Shown piece after piece: positions 1-9,338 of a stretch of 64,000 bases of DNA. The DNA is taken from the NCBI RefSeq assembly GCF_026341825.1, contig NZ_JAPENY010000001.1, positions 3,410,001 to 3,474,000 of the forward strand, written 5' to 3'. Position numbers and translations under genes: made by a program. The stretch's first letter is position 1. Each line of letters begins with the position of its first letter. The DNA comes from Streptomyces sp. NBC_00620. GTDB taxonomy: Bacteria > Actinomycetota > Actinomycetes > Streptomycetales > Streptomycetaceae. Below the pieces are notes generated by a model that was not told the origin of the DNA, did not search any database, and saw only the letters and a list, made by a program, of their open reading frames with translations.

Positions 1-140
1 TATGCGCCCACCCAGAGATCGTCAACAATTTCGTCAACTTTTCGGCCGCGCGTGGACGTCGCCCCCGGAGGGTCCACGGTCGGGCGTGATCGCGCTCGCC
101 CAATGCCCCACCCCGGAGCTACGGGGGTGGGGGATTGCCG

Positions 141-521
141 CTATTTCTTCGCGCCCCGCTTCGCCAGTACCGTCAGGATCACCGGGATCAGCAATTCGAC
201 GACCCGGGTGACGGTCGCCGCGGGGAGGCCGGTCTTCTTGGCGACGGCGTTCGCGACCGGCTTGCTCGCCTTGGCCAGCACACCGGCCAGGAGGCCGCCG
301 GCGGTGAATCCGCCGAGCGTCGACACGCCCTGAAGTGGCGCCTCCTCCTCCGGAACGGGCGCCTCGCGCACCTCGCCGGAGAGCGCCGACACCGTCGTTC
401 CGACCATCTCGCGGGCCTCGCTGCCGTCCGTTCCCAGCAGGCCCGCGATCTCCTGGAGCCTGTCCTCGCCGAGCTCGTCGAGGACCTCGGCCTCCAGGGA
501 CGTACCGGAATCTTCGCTCAT
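141..521 (-). CDS. DUF937 family protein
   Basis: A 126-residue cytoplasmic protein with the general look of DUF937 proteins: an acidic helical N-terminal part and a C-terminal Gly/Ala/Val-rich helical region ending in a basic tail (RGAKK). The function of the family is not established. The ATG at 521 was preferred over the longer reading from 557, because the extra 12 residues are basic and unlike the rest. It is separated from rbsD by a gap of about 230 bases with a strong hairpin, so it is probably its own transcription unit. Family call is from overall pattern only. Confidence 0.6.
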   Translation of the reverse strand: MSEDSGTSLEAEVLDELGEDRLQEIAGLLGTDGSEAREMVGTTVSALSGEVREAPVPEEEAPLQGVSTLGGFTAGGLLAGVLAKASKPVANAVAKKTGLPAATVTRVVELLIPVILTVLAKRGAKK

Positions 522-676
522 GACGAAAACGCTACGTCTGCCCCGTTTCGCCCGCACGCCAAAAAAATCTCAGAAGTCCGTACAACCCTCCCCGCACATG
601 GCGGGTCGTACTTGGCATCAGGACTTCTGGAGGGGGATCTGGGGGGATCGCGGGGGTTCTGATGCGGAGGGGAACC

Positions 677-710
677 CGAGGGGGCCCGGTCGACGGACCG
701 GGCTCCCTCG
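677..710. terminator. Hairpin terminator after the ribose operon
   Basis: A 15-bp inverted repeat with one G-T pair and a 4-base loop (arms 677-691 and 696-710) lies 41 bases beyond the rbsD stop. There is no U-run on the rbsD side, as is common in high-GC actinobacterial terminators. It probably ends the minus-strand rbs transcript. Confidence 0.6.
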
Positions 711-750
711 AAGCTTTTCCCGCCAACGGTCTGGCGCACCGAAGGTACGG

Positions 751-1140
751 CTAAAAGAAGACCCCGCACCGCAGCAGCACATTCGCGTACGGCCGGGCCT
801 CCCCGGTCCTGACGATCAGGCGCGCGCCCGCCGACAGCGACTTCAGCTCCTCGTGCGAGACCGTCCACAGGCCCGGGAAGCGCTTCTCCAGCAACGCCGA
901 CACGTCTGGGTTCGCCTCCTGGACCTCACGTGCGGCCGTGGCGCCCTCCACCACCAGCTCGTCGAGCAGCCCGTCGAGCACCTCGGCGAACGACGGCACC
1001 CCGGCCCGGAACGCCAGGTCCACGACGCGCGGCCCCGCCGGTATCGGCATCCCCGCGTCGCACACCAGGACCCCGTCCCCGTGGCCCAACTCGGCCAGCG
1101 CGCCCGCGAGATGGCGGTTCAGAATTCCGGCCTTCTTCAC
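751..1140 (-). CDS. rbsD: D-ribose pyranase RbsD
   Basis: Interconverts beta-pyranose and beta-furanose forms of D-ribose so that imported sugar can be phosphorylated by ribokinase. The 129 residues match the family length and hallmarks: MKKAGILNR at the N-terminus with the conserved His of the following NRHLA segment, a DAGMPIP motif, and the C-terminal ARPYANVLLRCGVFF region. The ATG overlaps the rbsK stop by 4 bases (ATGA), indicating translational coupling as the last gene of the ribose operon. Confidence 0.95.
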   Translation of the reverse strand: MKKAGILNRHLAGALAELGHGDGVLVCDAGMPIPAGPRVVDLAFRAGVPSFAEVLDGLLDELVVEGATAAREVQEANPDVSALLEKRFPGLWTVSHEELKSLSAGARLIVRTGEARPYANVLLRCGVFF

Positions 1141-2039
1141 AGTGCGGCCACTTCCTCGGCGGTCGGGAAGGACTCCTGGGCGCCGTGCCGGGTGACCGCG
1201 ACGGCCCCGACCCGGGCGGCGTACCCGGCGGCCTCGGCCAGCGACTCGCCGCGCCCCAGCCGCCAGGCCAGCGCGGCGGTGAACGAGTCGCCCGCCCCGG
1301 TCGTGTCCACGGCCTCGACCCGCACGGACGGCACCCGGACCCGGGCCCCGGCCCGCTGGGCCACCAGCGCGCCCTGCTCGCCCAGCGTGATGACGACCGA
1401 ACTCGGGCCCAAAGCCAGCAGATCCCGCGCCCAGTCCTCCGGCTCAGGACCCGCCCCGGAGCCGATCAGCACACGTGCCTCGTGCTCGTTCACGATCAGC
1501 GGGTCGCAGGCCGCCAGTACCTCGCGGGGCAGCGGCCTCGGCGGCGAGGGATTGAGTACGAAACGGCTGTCCTCGGCGAGATTCCGTACGACCTCCACGA
1601 CCGTCTCCAACGGGATCTCCAGCTGCGCCGAGACCACCCGGGAGGCCTGGAACAGGCTCCCCGCCGCGCGGACGTCCTCCGGCATCAGCCGCCCGTTCGC
1701 GCCGGGCGAGACCACGATGCTGTTGTCCCCGGACGGATCCACCGTGATCAGCGCGACCCCGGTGGGCGCGCCGCCGACCAGGACGCCCACGGTGTCGACA
1801 CCGGCCGCCCGCTGCGAGTCGAGCAGCAGCCGCCCGTACGCGTCGTCGCCCACGCGCGCCAGCAAAACCGTACGGGCCCCGAGCCGGGCGGCGGCGACTG
1901 CCTGGTTCGCGCCCTTGCCGCCCGGGTGGACGGTCAGGTCGGAGCCGAGGACCGTCTCCCCGGCCGCGGGCCGCCGCTCGACACCGATCACCAGATCCGC
2001 GTTGGCCGATCCGACGACCAGCAGGTCGTAGTCGTACAT
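1137..2039 (-). CDS. rbsK: Ribokinase RbsK (PfkB family)
   Basis: Phosphorylates D-ribose to ribose 5-phosphate with ATP. The 300-residue product has the PfkB layout: N-terminal LLVVGSANADLV, the substrate signature GGKGANQAVAAARLG, and the C-terminal catalytic/anion-hole motif DTTGAGDSFTAAL with the catalytic Asp in GAGD. Start ATG at 2039 gives the canonical N-terminus; an upstream in-frame extension to 2111 has no family resemblance. Located about 100 bases after the transporter fusion gene and overlapping rbsD by 4 bases, so it belongs to the same minus-strand operon. Confidence 0.93.
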   Translation of the reverse strand: MYDYDLLVVGSANADLVIGVERRPAAGETVLGSDLTVHPGGKGANQAVAAARLGARTVLLARVGDDAYGRLLLDSQRAAGVDTVGVLVGGAPTGVALITVDPSGDNSIVVSPGANGRLMPEDVRAAGSLFQASRVVSAQLEIPLETVVEVVRNLAEDSRFVLNPSPPRPLPREVLAACDPLIVNEHEARVLIGSGAGPEPEDWARDLLALGPSSVVITLGEQGALVAQRAGARVRVPSVRVEAVDTTGAGDSFTAALAWRLGRGESLAEAAGYAARVGAVAVTRHGAQESFPTAEEVAAL

Positions 2040-2139
2040 GAACTGTCTCCCAAGGAAAGTCAGTTGAGCGGCCGGACAGACGCGCTGTCTGTCCGGCCGC
2101 TCACGGGTCACCCGCTGATGCTGTCCACGCTCACCGGTG

Positions 2140-4086
2140 TCATCCGCTGAACTCGGCCACGTTCTGAGCCGTGACCACCTTCACCGGCACCATCACCGTC
2201 TTCTCGACCGTCTTCCCCTCGACGGCCTTCAGCGCGTTCTCCACCGCGATCCGCCCGAGTTCCGTCGGCTGCTGGGCCACGGAGGCGTACATCGTGCCGT
2301 CCTTGACGGCCTTCAGTCCGTCGGGGGTGCCGTCGAAGCCGATGACCGAGACCGACTTGCCGGCCTTGGAGCCGAGCGCCTTGACCGCGCCGAGCGCCAT
2401 CTCGTCGTTCTCGGCGAAGACGCCCTGGATGTCGGGGTGGGCCTGGAGCATGTTGGTCATGACGTCGAGGCCCTTGGTGCGGTCGAAGTCCGCGGGCTGC
2501 TTGGCGACGACCTTGATGCCGGGGTAGTCCTTCAGACCCTCGGTGAAACCGGCCCCGCGCTCACGGCTGGCGGACGTGCCCGCCTGGCCCTGGAGGATGG
2601 CGATCGTGCCCTTGCCGCCCAGCTTCTCGGCCATGGTCTTCGCGGCGAGCTTGCCGCCGGCGATGTTGTCGGAGGCGACGAGCGCGGCAGTGTCGGCGTT
2701 GTTCACGCCCCGGTCGACGCCGACGACGGGGATGTCGGCCTTGTTCGCGGAGCGCACCGAGGGGCCCGCCGCGTCCGAGTCCACCGGGTTGACGATGATC
2801 GCCCCGAGGCCCTCGCTGGTGAAGTTCTGCAACTGGTTGGCCTGCTGGGACGCGTCGTTCTGGGCGTCCGTCACCGTCAGGTCCACGCCGAGCTTCTTCG
2901 CCTCCTCCTGCGCACCCGCCTTGATCTGTACGAAGAAGGGGTTGTTCAGCGTCGACAGCGACAGGCCCACCTTCGGCGTCGTCGAGGACGAGCCGGTGTG
3001 CAGGAAGGACATGGCGCCCACGACGGCCGCGGCGACCACGGCCGCGATGACATACGTCGCCGCCTGCTTGCCCCTGCCGCCGCCCGAGGCGCCCGCGGCC
3101 ACCGGGGTCGCCCCCGCCTTGCGCCGCACCGTGTCGAGGAGCACCGCGAGGGCGATCACAACACCGATGACGACCTGCTGCCAGAAGGCCGACACGGAAA
3201 GGAGGTTGAGCCCGTTGCGCAGCACCGCAAGGATCAGCGCGCCGATCAGCGTGCCGGACGCCTTGCCGGTACCGCCCGCGAGGGAGGCGCCGCCGATGAC
3301 GACCGCGGCGATCGCGTCGAGCTCGTAACCCTGCGCGGCCTGCGGCTGGGCGGAGGAGAGCCGGGAGGCGAGCACGATGCCCGCGGCTGCCGCGAAGAGA
3401 CCGGACAGCGCGTAGATCGCGAGCTTCTGCTTCTTCACCCGGAGGCCGGAGAGCCGCGCCGCCTCCTCGTTGCCGCCGATCGCGTACATGGAGCGGCCGA
3501 TGTAGGTACGACCGAGGATCACGGCGGTGATGAGCCCCATCACGACCATCACCAGGACCGGCACCGGCAGCCAGCCGCCGAGCGTGTCACCGAGGTGGGA
3601 CACCGAGTCGGGGAAGGCGATCGGGCTGCCCTGCGAGATGACCAGGCTGAGCCCCCGGCCCACGGAGAGCATCGCGAGCGTCGCGATGAACGGCGGCAGT
3701 TTCCCGTACGAGATCAGCACGCCGTTGACCAGGCCGCACGCTATGCCGGTGGCGATCGCGAGGATCACCGCGATCCAGACCGGCACGCCCTCCGAAGTCG
3801 CCGTCCAGGCAAGGACGGTGGCGGACAGCGCGGCGACGGAACCGACCGACAGGTCGATGCCCGCCGAGACGATCACGAAGGTGACGCCGAAGGCGAGGAT
3901 GGCGGTCACGGCCGCCTGGACGCCGATGTTGAGCAGGTTGTCCGTCGTCAGGAAGTCGCCGGACAGCGCCGACATCGCGACGACGAGGACGATGAGCGCG
4001 GTGAGCGCGCCGTTGTCGAGCAGGAGCCGGCGGACCGCCGAGGCGCCACTCGCGCCCGAGGTGCTTTTGAGCGTGTCAGTGGCCAC
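2140..4086 (-). CDS. Ribose ABC transporter permease fused to its sugar-binding protein (RbsC-RbsB)
   Basis: One 648-residue chain carries two normally separate subunits. Residues about 1-330 are an RbsC-type permease with multiple hydrophobic helices and the family signature [21 protein letters not shown]. After a Gly/Ala linker a single hydrophobic helix (about 345-362) leads into a periplasmic-binding-protein domain (about 370-648) with the RbsB pattern: [35 protein letters not shown] and IGFDGTPDG. The helix should tether the binding domain outside the membrane, replacing the usual lipoprotein anchor. Starts 11 bases inside the rbsA end. I recall the same fusion in S. coelicolor, so it is probably ancestral, not a sequencing artefact. 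Confidence 0.92.
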   Translation of the reverse strand: MATDTLKSTSGASGASAVRRLLLDNGALTALIVLVVAMSALSGDFLTTDNLLNIGVQAAVTAILAFGVTFVIVSAGIDLSVGSVAALSATVLAWTATSEGVPVWIAVILAIATGIACGLVNGVLISYGKLPPFIATLAMLSVGRGLSLVISQGSPIAFPDSVSHLGDTLGGWLPVPVLVMVVMGLITAVILGRTYIGRSMYAIGGNEEAARLSGLRVKKQKLAIYALSGLFAAAAGIVLASRLSSAQPQAAQGYELDAIAAVVIGGASLAGGTGKASGTLIGALILAVLRNGLNLLSVSAFWQQVVIGVVIALAVLLDTVRRKAGATPVAAGASGGGRGKQAATYVIAAVVAAAVVGAMSFLHTGSSSTTPKVGLSLSTLNNPFFVQIKAGAQEEAKKLGVDLTVTDAQNDASQQANQLQNFTSEGLGAIIVNPVDSDAAGPSVRSANKADIPVVGVDRGVNNADTAALVASDNIAGGKLAAKTMAEKLGGKGTIAILQGQAGTSASRERGAGFTEGLKDYPGIKVVAKQPADFDRTKGLDVMTNMLQAHPDIQGVFAENDEMALGAVKALGSKAGKSVSVIGFDGTPDGLKAVKDGTMYASVAQQPTELGRIAVENALKAVEGKTVEKTVMVPVKVVTAQNVAEFSG

Positions 4087-5665
4087 GGGGGGCCTCCTTC
4101 TCTGTGTTCGTGCTGACGGCGAGGGCCATCACCGAGTCCTGCGTCGCCTCGTCGGCGGAGAGTTCGCCCGCGATCCGGCCCTGCGCCATCACCAGCACCC
4201 GGTCGCTCATGCCGAGCACCTCGGGCAGATCGCTGGAGATCATCAGGACGGCGGCGCCGGCGGCGGTCAGTTCGTTGACGAGCTGGTAGATCTCGACCTT
4301 GGCGCCCACGTCGATACCGCGGGTCGGCTCGTCGAGGATCAGCACCTTGGTGTCGGCGAGCAGCCACTTGCCGATGACGACCTTCTGCTGGTTGCCGCCG
4401 GACAGGGTGCGCACATGCTGGCCGAGTCCCGCCATCCGCACGCCCAGCTGCTCGGCGACCCTGGCGGCGGCGACCCGCTGCCCCTTGAGGTCGACAAGAC
4501 CGCCGTGGGTGGCCGCCCGCATGGTCACGAGCCCGAGGTTCTCCTCCACGGAGGCGTCGAGGACGAGCCCCTGGCCCTTGCGGTCCTCGGGAACGAGCCC
4601 GATGCCCGCGCTCATCGCCGCGGGGACGTCGTGGCGCGGCAGCCGTGCCCCAGCGACCTCGACCGACCCCTTGTCGTACGGATCGGCCCCGAAGACGGCC
4701 CGGACGACCTCCGTACGTCCGGCCCCCACGAGCCCCGCGACACCGACGACCTCACCGGCCCGCACCTCGAAGGACACGTCGTGGAACGCACCGTCCCTGG
4801 TGAGCCCCCGGACGGTCAGCAACGCGGCCCCGGCGTCCGCGCGTTCACGCGGATACTGCTGCTCGATGGAACGGCCCACCATCAGACGTACTAGTTCGTC
4901 CTCGGGCGTGGACGCGGGCACCTGGCCGACGCTCCTGCCGTCCCGGATGACCGTGACACGGTCTCCCAGGGCGGCGATCTCCTCCAGGTGGTGCGTGATG
5001 AAGACGATGCCGACACCGTCCTCGCGCAGCTGGCGCACGATGCCGAAGAGGTTTTCGACCTCTTCGGAGGTGAGCACCGCGGTCGGCTCGTCCATGATCA
5101 GCACGCGGGCGTTGAGGCTGAGGGCCTTCGCGATCTCGACCATCTGGAGACGTGCGATACCGAGTTCACGCACCCGCGCGCGGGGGGACACGTTCACCCC
5201 GACCCGCTCAAGGAGGGTGGCGGCGGCCGTCTCCATGGCCTTCCGGTCGATCATCCCGAAGCGGCGCGGCTGCCGCCCCAGGAAGATGTTCTCGGCGACC
5301 GTCAGATCCGGGACGAGGTTGAACTCCTGGTAGATGGTCGCGATCCCGAGGCGCTCGGAGTCCTGCGCGCCCTGGATGCGGACCTCCTCGCCGTCCACGA
5401 GGACGCGCCCGGCGTCGGGGTGGTAGGCGCCGGAGAGCATCTTGATGAGGGTGCTCTTGCCCGCGCCGTTCTCGCCGAGCAGCACGTGCACCTCGCCCCG
5501 GCGCAGATCGAAGTCCACGCTGTCGAGCGCGACGACGCCGGGGAAGGTCTTGCGTATGCCCTCGATACGCAGCAGTTCACCTGAATCGGCAGAAGGCACC
5601 TTGCTTGAATCGGCACGAGGCGATGCGCCTGAATCCGTACCGGGCAACTCGTCAGGGCGGCTCAC
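4076..5665 (-). CDS. rbsA: Ribose ABC transporter ATP-binding protein RbsA
   Basis: Energises ribose uptake on the cytoplasmic face. The 529-residue chain has two ABC domains. The first has Walker [10 protein letters not shown] (Lys about 70), an [16 protein letters not shown]alker B region and a switch His. The second has the degenerate Walker [11 protein letters not shown] typical of RbsA/MglA, a normal signature LSGGNQQK and [11 protein letters not shown] at 5665 was chosen: it overlaps the rbsR stop by 4 bases (GTGA) and follows a GAGGAG ribosome site. The first 30 residues are a small repeat-like linker (ADSG/ADSS units) that precedes the normal family start. Confidence 0.93.
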   Translation of the reverse strand: MSRPDELPGTDSGASPRADSSKVPSADSGELLRIEGIRKTFPGVVALDSVDFDLRRGEVHVLLGENGAGKSTLIKMLSGAYHPDAGRVLVDGEEVRIQGAQDSERLGIATIYQEFNLVPDLTVAENIFLGRQPRRFGMIDRKAMETAAATLLERVGVNVSPRARVRELGIARLQMVEIAKALSLNARVLIMDEPTAVLTSEEVENLFGIVRQLREDGVGIVFITHHLEEIAALGDRVTVIRDGRSVGQVPASTPEDELVRLMVGRSIEQQYPRERADAGAALLTVRGLTRDGAFHDVSFEVRAGEVVGVAGLVGAGRTEVVRAVFGADPYDKGSVEVAGARLPRHDVPAAMSAGIGLVPEDRKGQGLVLDASVEENLGLVTMRAATHGGLVDLKGQRVAAARVAEQLGVRMAGLGQHVRTLSGGNQQKVVIGKWLLADTKVLILDEPTRGIDVGAKVEIYQLVNELTAAGAAVLMISSDLPEVLGMSDRVLVMAQGRIAGELSADEATQDSVMALAVSTNTEKEAPRGH

Positions 5666-6678
5666 GGGTTGCTCCTCTCTGTGGCAGTGGCCTCGCCGCA
5701 CGAGGCGCGTACGACGAGACGGGCGGGGAGGGTGACGGACTGCGGGGGCCGCCCCTCGATGCGGTCGACCAGGGCGCGTACGGCGGCCCGGCCCAGCTCG
5801 CCCGTCGGCTGGGCGATCGCGGTGATCGGCGGATCGGTGTGCACGAACCACGGGATGTCGTCGAACGCGGCGAGCGCGATGTCCTCGGGAACCCGCATCC
5901 CGCGCGCGCGGATGGCGTCCAGCGCGCCGAGCGCCATCAGGTTGTCGGCGGCGAAGACGACTTCGGGCGGCTCGGGAAGTGAGAGGAACCGCTCGGTGGC
6001 CCGGCGTCCGCTCTCGGCCTGGAAATCGCCCTGCCCTATGTAGGCGTCGGGGAGGGGCAGCCCGTACTCGGCCATGGCCTCCCTGAAGGCCTCGACCCGC
6101 TCGCTGCCGGTGGTGGTCGCCGCCGGGCCCGCGATGATGGCGAGCCTGCGGTGGCCGAGCCCGTGCAGATGGGCGACGAGATCGCGTATCGCCGCGCGCC
6201 CGTCGGCCCGTACGACAGGCACGTCCAGACCCGGGATCCAGCGGTCCACGAAGACCATCGGGGTCCCCGCGCGCGCGGCGTCCAGCATTCCGGGGGAGCC
6301 GCCGTCGGTGGGGGAGACGAGCAGACCGTCGATGCGCCGGTCCAGCAGGGTCCGTACGTGGTGGTCCTGAAGGTCGGGCCGCTCGTCGGCGTTTCCGATG
6401 ATCACGCTGTAGCCGAGGGCGCGGGCCTCCTCCTCGACGGAGCGGGCCAGCTCGGTGAAGTACGGGTTCATCACGTCGCTGATGACCAGGCCGAGGGTGC
6501 GGGTCTGGTCGGTGCGCAGGGAGCGGGCGACGGCGTTCGGGCGGTAGCCCAGAGTCTTCACGGCGGCCAGCACGCGGCTGCGTGCGTCGGTACTGACCGA
6601 CGGATGGTCGTTCAGGACCCGCGAGACCGTGGCGACGGACACGCCGGCCTCGGCAGCAACGTCCTTGATGCTCGCCAT
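5662..6678 (-). CDS. rbsR: LacI-family repressor of the ribose operon
   Basis: A 338-residue LacI/GalR-type regulator: N-terminal HTH (IKDVAAEAGVSVATVSRVLN) followed by hinge and a periplasmic-binding-like sensor domain with the family end pattern PPITAIAQPTGELGRAA. As the first gene of the rbs operon with overlapping coupling to rbsA, it most likely senses ribose or a phosphorylated derivative and represses its own operon. ATG at 6678 follows an AGGAGG site. Two matching operator-like boxes lie just upstream. The ligand assignment is inferred from context. Confidence 0.88.
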   Translation of the reverse strand: MASIKDVAAEAGVSVATVSRVLNDHPSVSTDARSRVLAAVKTLGYRPNAVARSLRTDQTRTLGLVISDVMNPYFTELARSVEEEARALGYSVIIGNADERPDLQDHHVRTLLDRRIDGLLVSPTDGGSPGMLDAARAGTPMVFVDRWIPGLDVPVVRADGRAAIRDLVAHLHGLGHRRLAIIAGPAATTTGSERVEAFREAMAEYGLPLPDAYIGQGDFQAESGRRATERFLSLPEPPEVVFAADNLMALGALDAIRARGMRVPEDIALAAFDDIPWFVHTDPPITAIAQPTGELGRAAVRALVDRIEGRPPQSVTLPARLVVRASCGEATATERSNP

Positions 6679-6696
6679 CGCCGATCCACCTCCTCG

Positions 6697-6732
6697 TGGA
6701 ATCGATTACATGGAGGATTGGAATCGATTACA
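6697..6732. promoter_or_regulatory. Twin LacI-type operators before rbsR
   Basis: The 14-mer TGGAATCGATTACA occurs twice as a direct repeat (6697-6710 and 6719-6732), 22 bases apart start to start, i.e. about two helical turns. Each has the CG-centred palindromic core AATCGATT expected of LacI-family sites. Position 18-54 bases upstream of rbsR fits autorepression. Confidence 0.75.
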
Positions 6733-6847
6733 CGCGAGTTGACAAGACCCCGAGACCGGATCGTGATGAAGGAGGTCGGAGCGGAGCGGCGAGGGGAGTT
6801 GTTTACACGCGTCCCGGGCTGTCAGAGCCGGACGGTAGCGTCGGATC

Positions 6848-9076
6848 ATGTCTCAGCTGGCTGTCCTGGAGGGCGTACTCGAGCGGATCACGTACGCCAA
6901 CGAGGAGAACGGGTACACGGTCGCGCGGGTCGACACCGGCCGCGGCGGCGGCGACCTGCTCACCGTCGTCGGCTCGCTGCTCGGTGCGCAGGTGGGGGAG
7001 TCCCTGCGCATGGAGGGCCGCTGGGGCTCCCATCCGCAGTTCGGCAAGCAGTTCACGGTGGAGAACTACACGACGCTGCTGCCGGCCACCGTCCAGGGCA
7101 TCCGCCGCTATCTCGGCTCGGGCCTGGTCAAGGGCATCGGCCCGGTCTTCGCCGACCGGATCACCCAGCATTTCGGCCTGGACACCCTGCAGATCATCGA
7201 GGAGGACCCGAAGCGGCTCATCGAGGTGCCGGGGCTCGGCCCCAAGCGCACCAAGAAGATCGCCGACGCCTGGGAGGAGCAGAAGGCGATCAAGGAGGTC
7301 ATGCTCTTCCTCCAGACCGTCGAGGTGTCCACGTCGATCGCGGTCCGCATCTACAAGAAGTACGGCGACGCGTCGATCTCGGTGGTCAAGAACCAGCCCT
7401 ACCGGCTCGCGTCCGACGTCTGGGGCATCGGCTTCCTCACCGCCGACAAGATCGCCCAGTCCGTCGGCATCCCGCACGACAGCCCGGAGCGCGTCAAGGC
7501 CGGCCTCCAGTACGCCCTTTCGCAGTCCACCGACCAGGGCCACTGCTATCTCCCCGAGGAGCGCCTGATCGCGGACGCCGTGAAGCTCCTCCAGGTGGAC
7601 ACGGGCCTTGTCATCGAGTGCCTCGCGGAGCTGGCGGCACCGGCCGAGGACGGCGAGGACCCCGGTGTCGTACGGGAGAAGGTGCCGGGCCCGGACGGCG
7701 GCGACCCGGTGACGGCCATCTACCTGGTCCCCTTCCACCGCGCCGAACTCTCCCTGTCCGCCCAGCTGTTGCGCCTCCTGCGCACCGACCAGGACCGGAT
7801 GCCCGGCTTCCATGACGTGGCCTGGGACAAGGCACTTGCCTGGCTGAAGGGGCGTACGGGCACGGAGTTGGCGCCCGAGCAGGAGGAGGCGGTCCGGCTC
7901 GCGCTCACCAAGAAGGTCGCCGTGCTCACCGGCGGCCCCGGCTGCGGCAAGTCCTTCACGGTCCGCTCGATCGTGGAACTGGCGCGCGCCAAGCGGGCGA
8001 AGGTCGTCCTGGCGGCGCCGACGGGACGCGCCGCCAAGCGGCTCGCCGAGCTGACCGGGGCCGAGGCCTCCACCGTGCACCGGCTCCTGGAGCTGAAGCC
8101 GGGCGGCGACGCGGCGTACGACAAGGACCGGCCGCTGGACGCCGACCTGGTGGTCGTGGACGAGGCCTCGATGCTCGACCTGCTCCTCGCCAACAAGCTG
8201 GTGAAGGCGGTGCCTCCGGGTGCGCATCTGCTCTTCGTGGGAGACGTCGACCAGCTCCCCAGCGTCGGCGCCGGCGAGGTGCTGCGCGATCTGCTCGCCG
8301 ACGGCGGCCCGGTCCCGGCGGTCCGCCTCACCCAGGTCTTCCGCCAGGCCCAGAAGTCCGGGGTGGTGACGAACGCACACCGGATCAACTCGGGGCAGCA
8401 CCCGCACACGGACAACATGAACGACTTCTTCCTCTTCGTCGAGGACGACACCGAGGAGGCGGGACGGCTCACGGTGGACGTGGCGGCGCGGCGGATTCCG
8501 GCCAAGTTCGGGCTCGACCCGCGCCGCGATGTCCAGGTGCTCGCGCCGATGCACCGGGGCCCGGCGGGCGCGGGCGCCCTCAACGGCCTCCTCCAGCAGG
8601 CCATCACACCCGCCCGCCCGGACCTCCCCGAAAAGCGCTTCGGAGGCCGCGTCTTCCGCGTCGGCGACAAGGTCACCCAGATTCGCAACAATTACGAGAA
8701 GGGCAAGAACGGTGTCTTCAACGGCACCGTGGGCGTCGTCACCTCGCTGGACGCGGAGGAGCAGCGCCTGACCGTGCTGACCGACGAGGACGAGGAGGTG
8801 CCGTACGACTTCGACGAACTCGACGAGCTGGCCCATGCGTACGCGGTGACGATCCACCGCTCCCAGGGCAGCGAGTACCCGGCGGTGGTGATCCCGGTCA
8901 CCACGGGCGCGTGGATGATGCTCCAGCGCAACCTCCTCTACACGGCCGTCACCCGCGCGAAGAAGCTGGTCGTCCTCGTCGGCTCCCGCAAGGCGATAGG
9001 CCAGGCGGTCCGCACGGTCTCCGCCGGACGGCGGTGCACGGCCCTGGACTTCCGCCTGTCCGGGGCACACCTCTGA
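6848..9076 (+). CDS. recD2: RecD2-type ATP-dependent DNA helicase
   Basis: A 742-residue SF1B helicase (RecD/TraA type), the form found without RecB/RecC. The N-terminal part has an OB-like region and a tandem helix-hairpin-helix segment (VKGIGPVFADRI, VPGLGPKRTKKI, DVWGIGFLTADKI). The motor has Walker A GGPGCGKS (Lys368), DEAS (438-441), LFVGDVDQLPSVG, and the C-terminal helicase motif HRSQGSEYPAVVIP plus LYTAVTRAKKLV. Expected to unwind DNA 5' to 3' in repair. Divergent from rbsR; ATG at 6848. Confidence 0.9.
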   Translation: MSQLAVLEGVLERITYANEENGYTVARVDTGRGGGDLLTVVGSLLGAQVGESLRMEGRWGSHPQFGKQFTVENYTTLLPATVQGIRRYLGSGLVKGIGPVFADRITQHFGLDTLQIIEEDPKRLIEVPGLGPKRTKKIADAWEEQKAIKEVMLFLQTVEVSTSIAVRIYKKYGDASISVVKNQPYRLASDVWGIGFLTADKIAQSVGIPHDSPERVKAGLQYALSQSTDQGHCYLPEERLIADAVKLLQVDTGLVIECLAELAAPAEDGEDPGVVREKVPGPDGGDPVTAIYLVPFHRAELSLSAQLLRLLRTDQDRMPGFHDVAWDKALAWLKGRTGTELAPEQEEAVRLALTKKVAVLTGGPGCGKSFTVRSIVELARAKRAKVVLAAPTGRAAKRLAELTGAEASTVHRLLELKPGGDAAYDKDRPLDADLVVVDEASMLDLLLANKLVKAVPPGAHLLFVGDVDQLPSVGAGEVLRDLLADGGPVPAVRLTQVFRQAQKSGVVTNAHRINSGQHPHTDNMNDFFLFVEDDTEEAGRLTVDVAARRIPAKFGLDPRRDVQVLAPMHRGPAGAGALNGLLQQAITPARPDLPEKRFGGRVFRVGDKVTQIRNNYEKGKNGVFNGTVGVVTSLDAEEQRLTVLTDEDEEVPYDFDELDELAHAYAVTIHRSQGSEYPAVVIPVTTGAWMMLQRNLLYTAVTRAKKLVVLVGSRKAIGQAVRTVSAGRRCTALDFRLSGAHL

Positions 9077-9338
9077 CGACCCCTCGATCTCCCCTGGAAG
9101 CCTCCGGAGAGCCCCCCGAACGCCCCCTTGGAAAAAATGATCGATCAAACGAGTCGCAAAGGTCACAGAGCACTTCCGGAACCAGGGCGAAGGGGGGCAG
9201 GATGAGTAGGTTGGCGGCACTCAGTGCCGCCAATAGGCCCAATGGTCGACCCCGAGTGCACTCTCCAGGGCCAAATGGGGGATGGTAGAGACAGTCAGGG
9301 CACCTCGAAGAAGAGGGACAACGTCGGTGAGGGATGAC

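Noticed and set aside
1..140. Short plus-strand frames at the window start
   Set aside because: They are short, run opposite the DUF937 gene and have no ribosome site; I see nothing supportable in the first 140 bases.
520..2031. Long plus-strand open frame over rbsD and rbsK
   Set aside because: It is a shadow of the minus-strand ribose genes: its Arg/Pro/Ser-rich translation matches no family and no ribosome site fits.
2137..4116. 659-codon plus-strand frame opposite the transporter fusion
   Set aside because: Translation is His/Asp/Arg-rich low complexity, typical of the antisense frame of a high-GC gene; the minus strand encodes a clear permease-binding protein.
6803..9220. 805-codon minus-strand frame opposite recD2
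   Set aside because: It spans the whole helicase gene antisense and has no domain; the plus strand has all helicase motifs.
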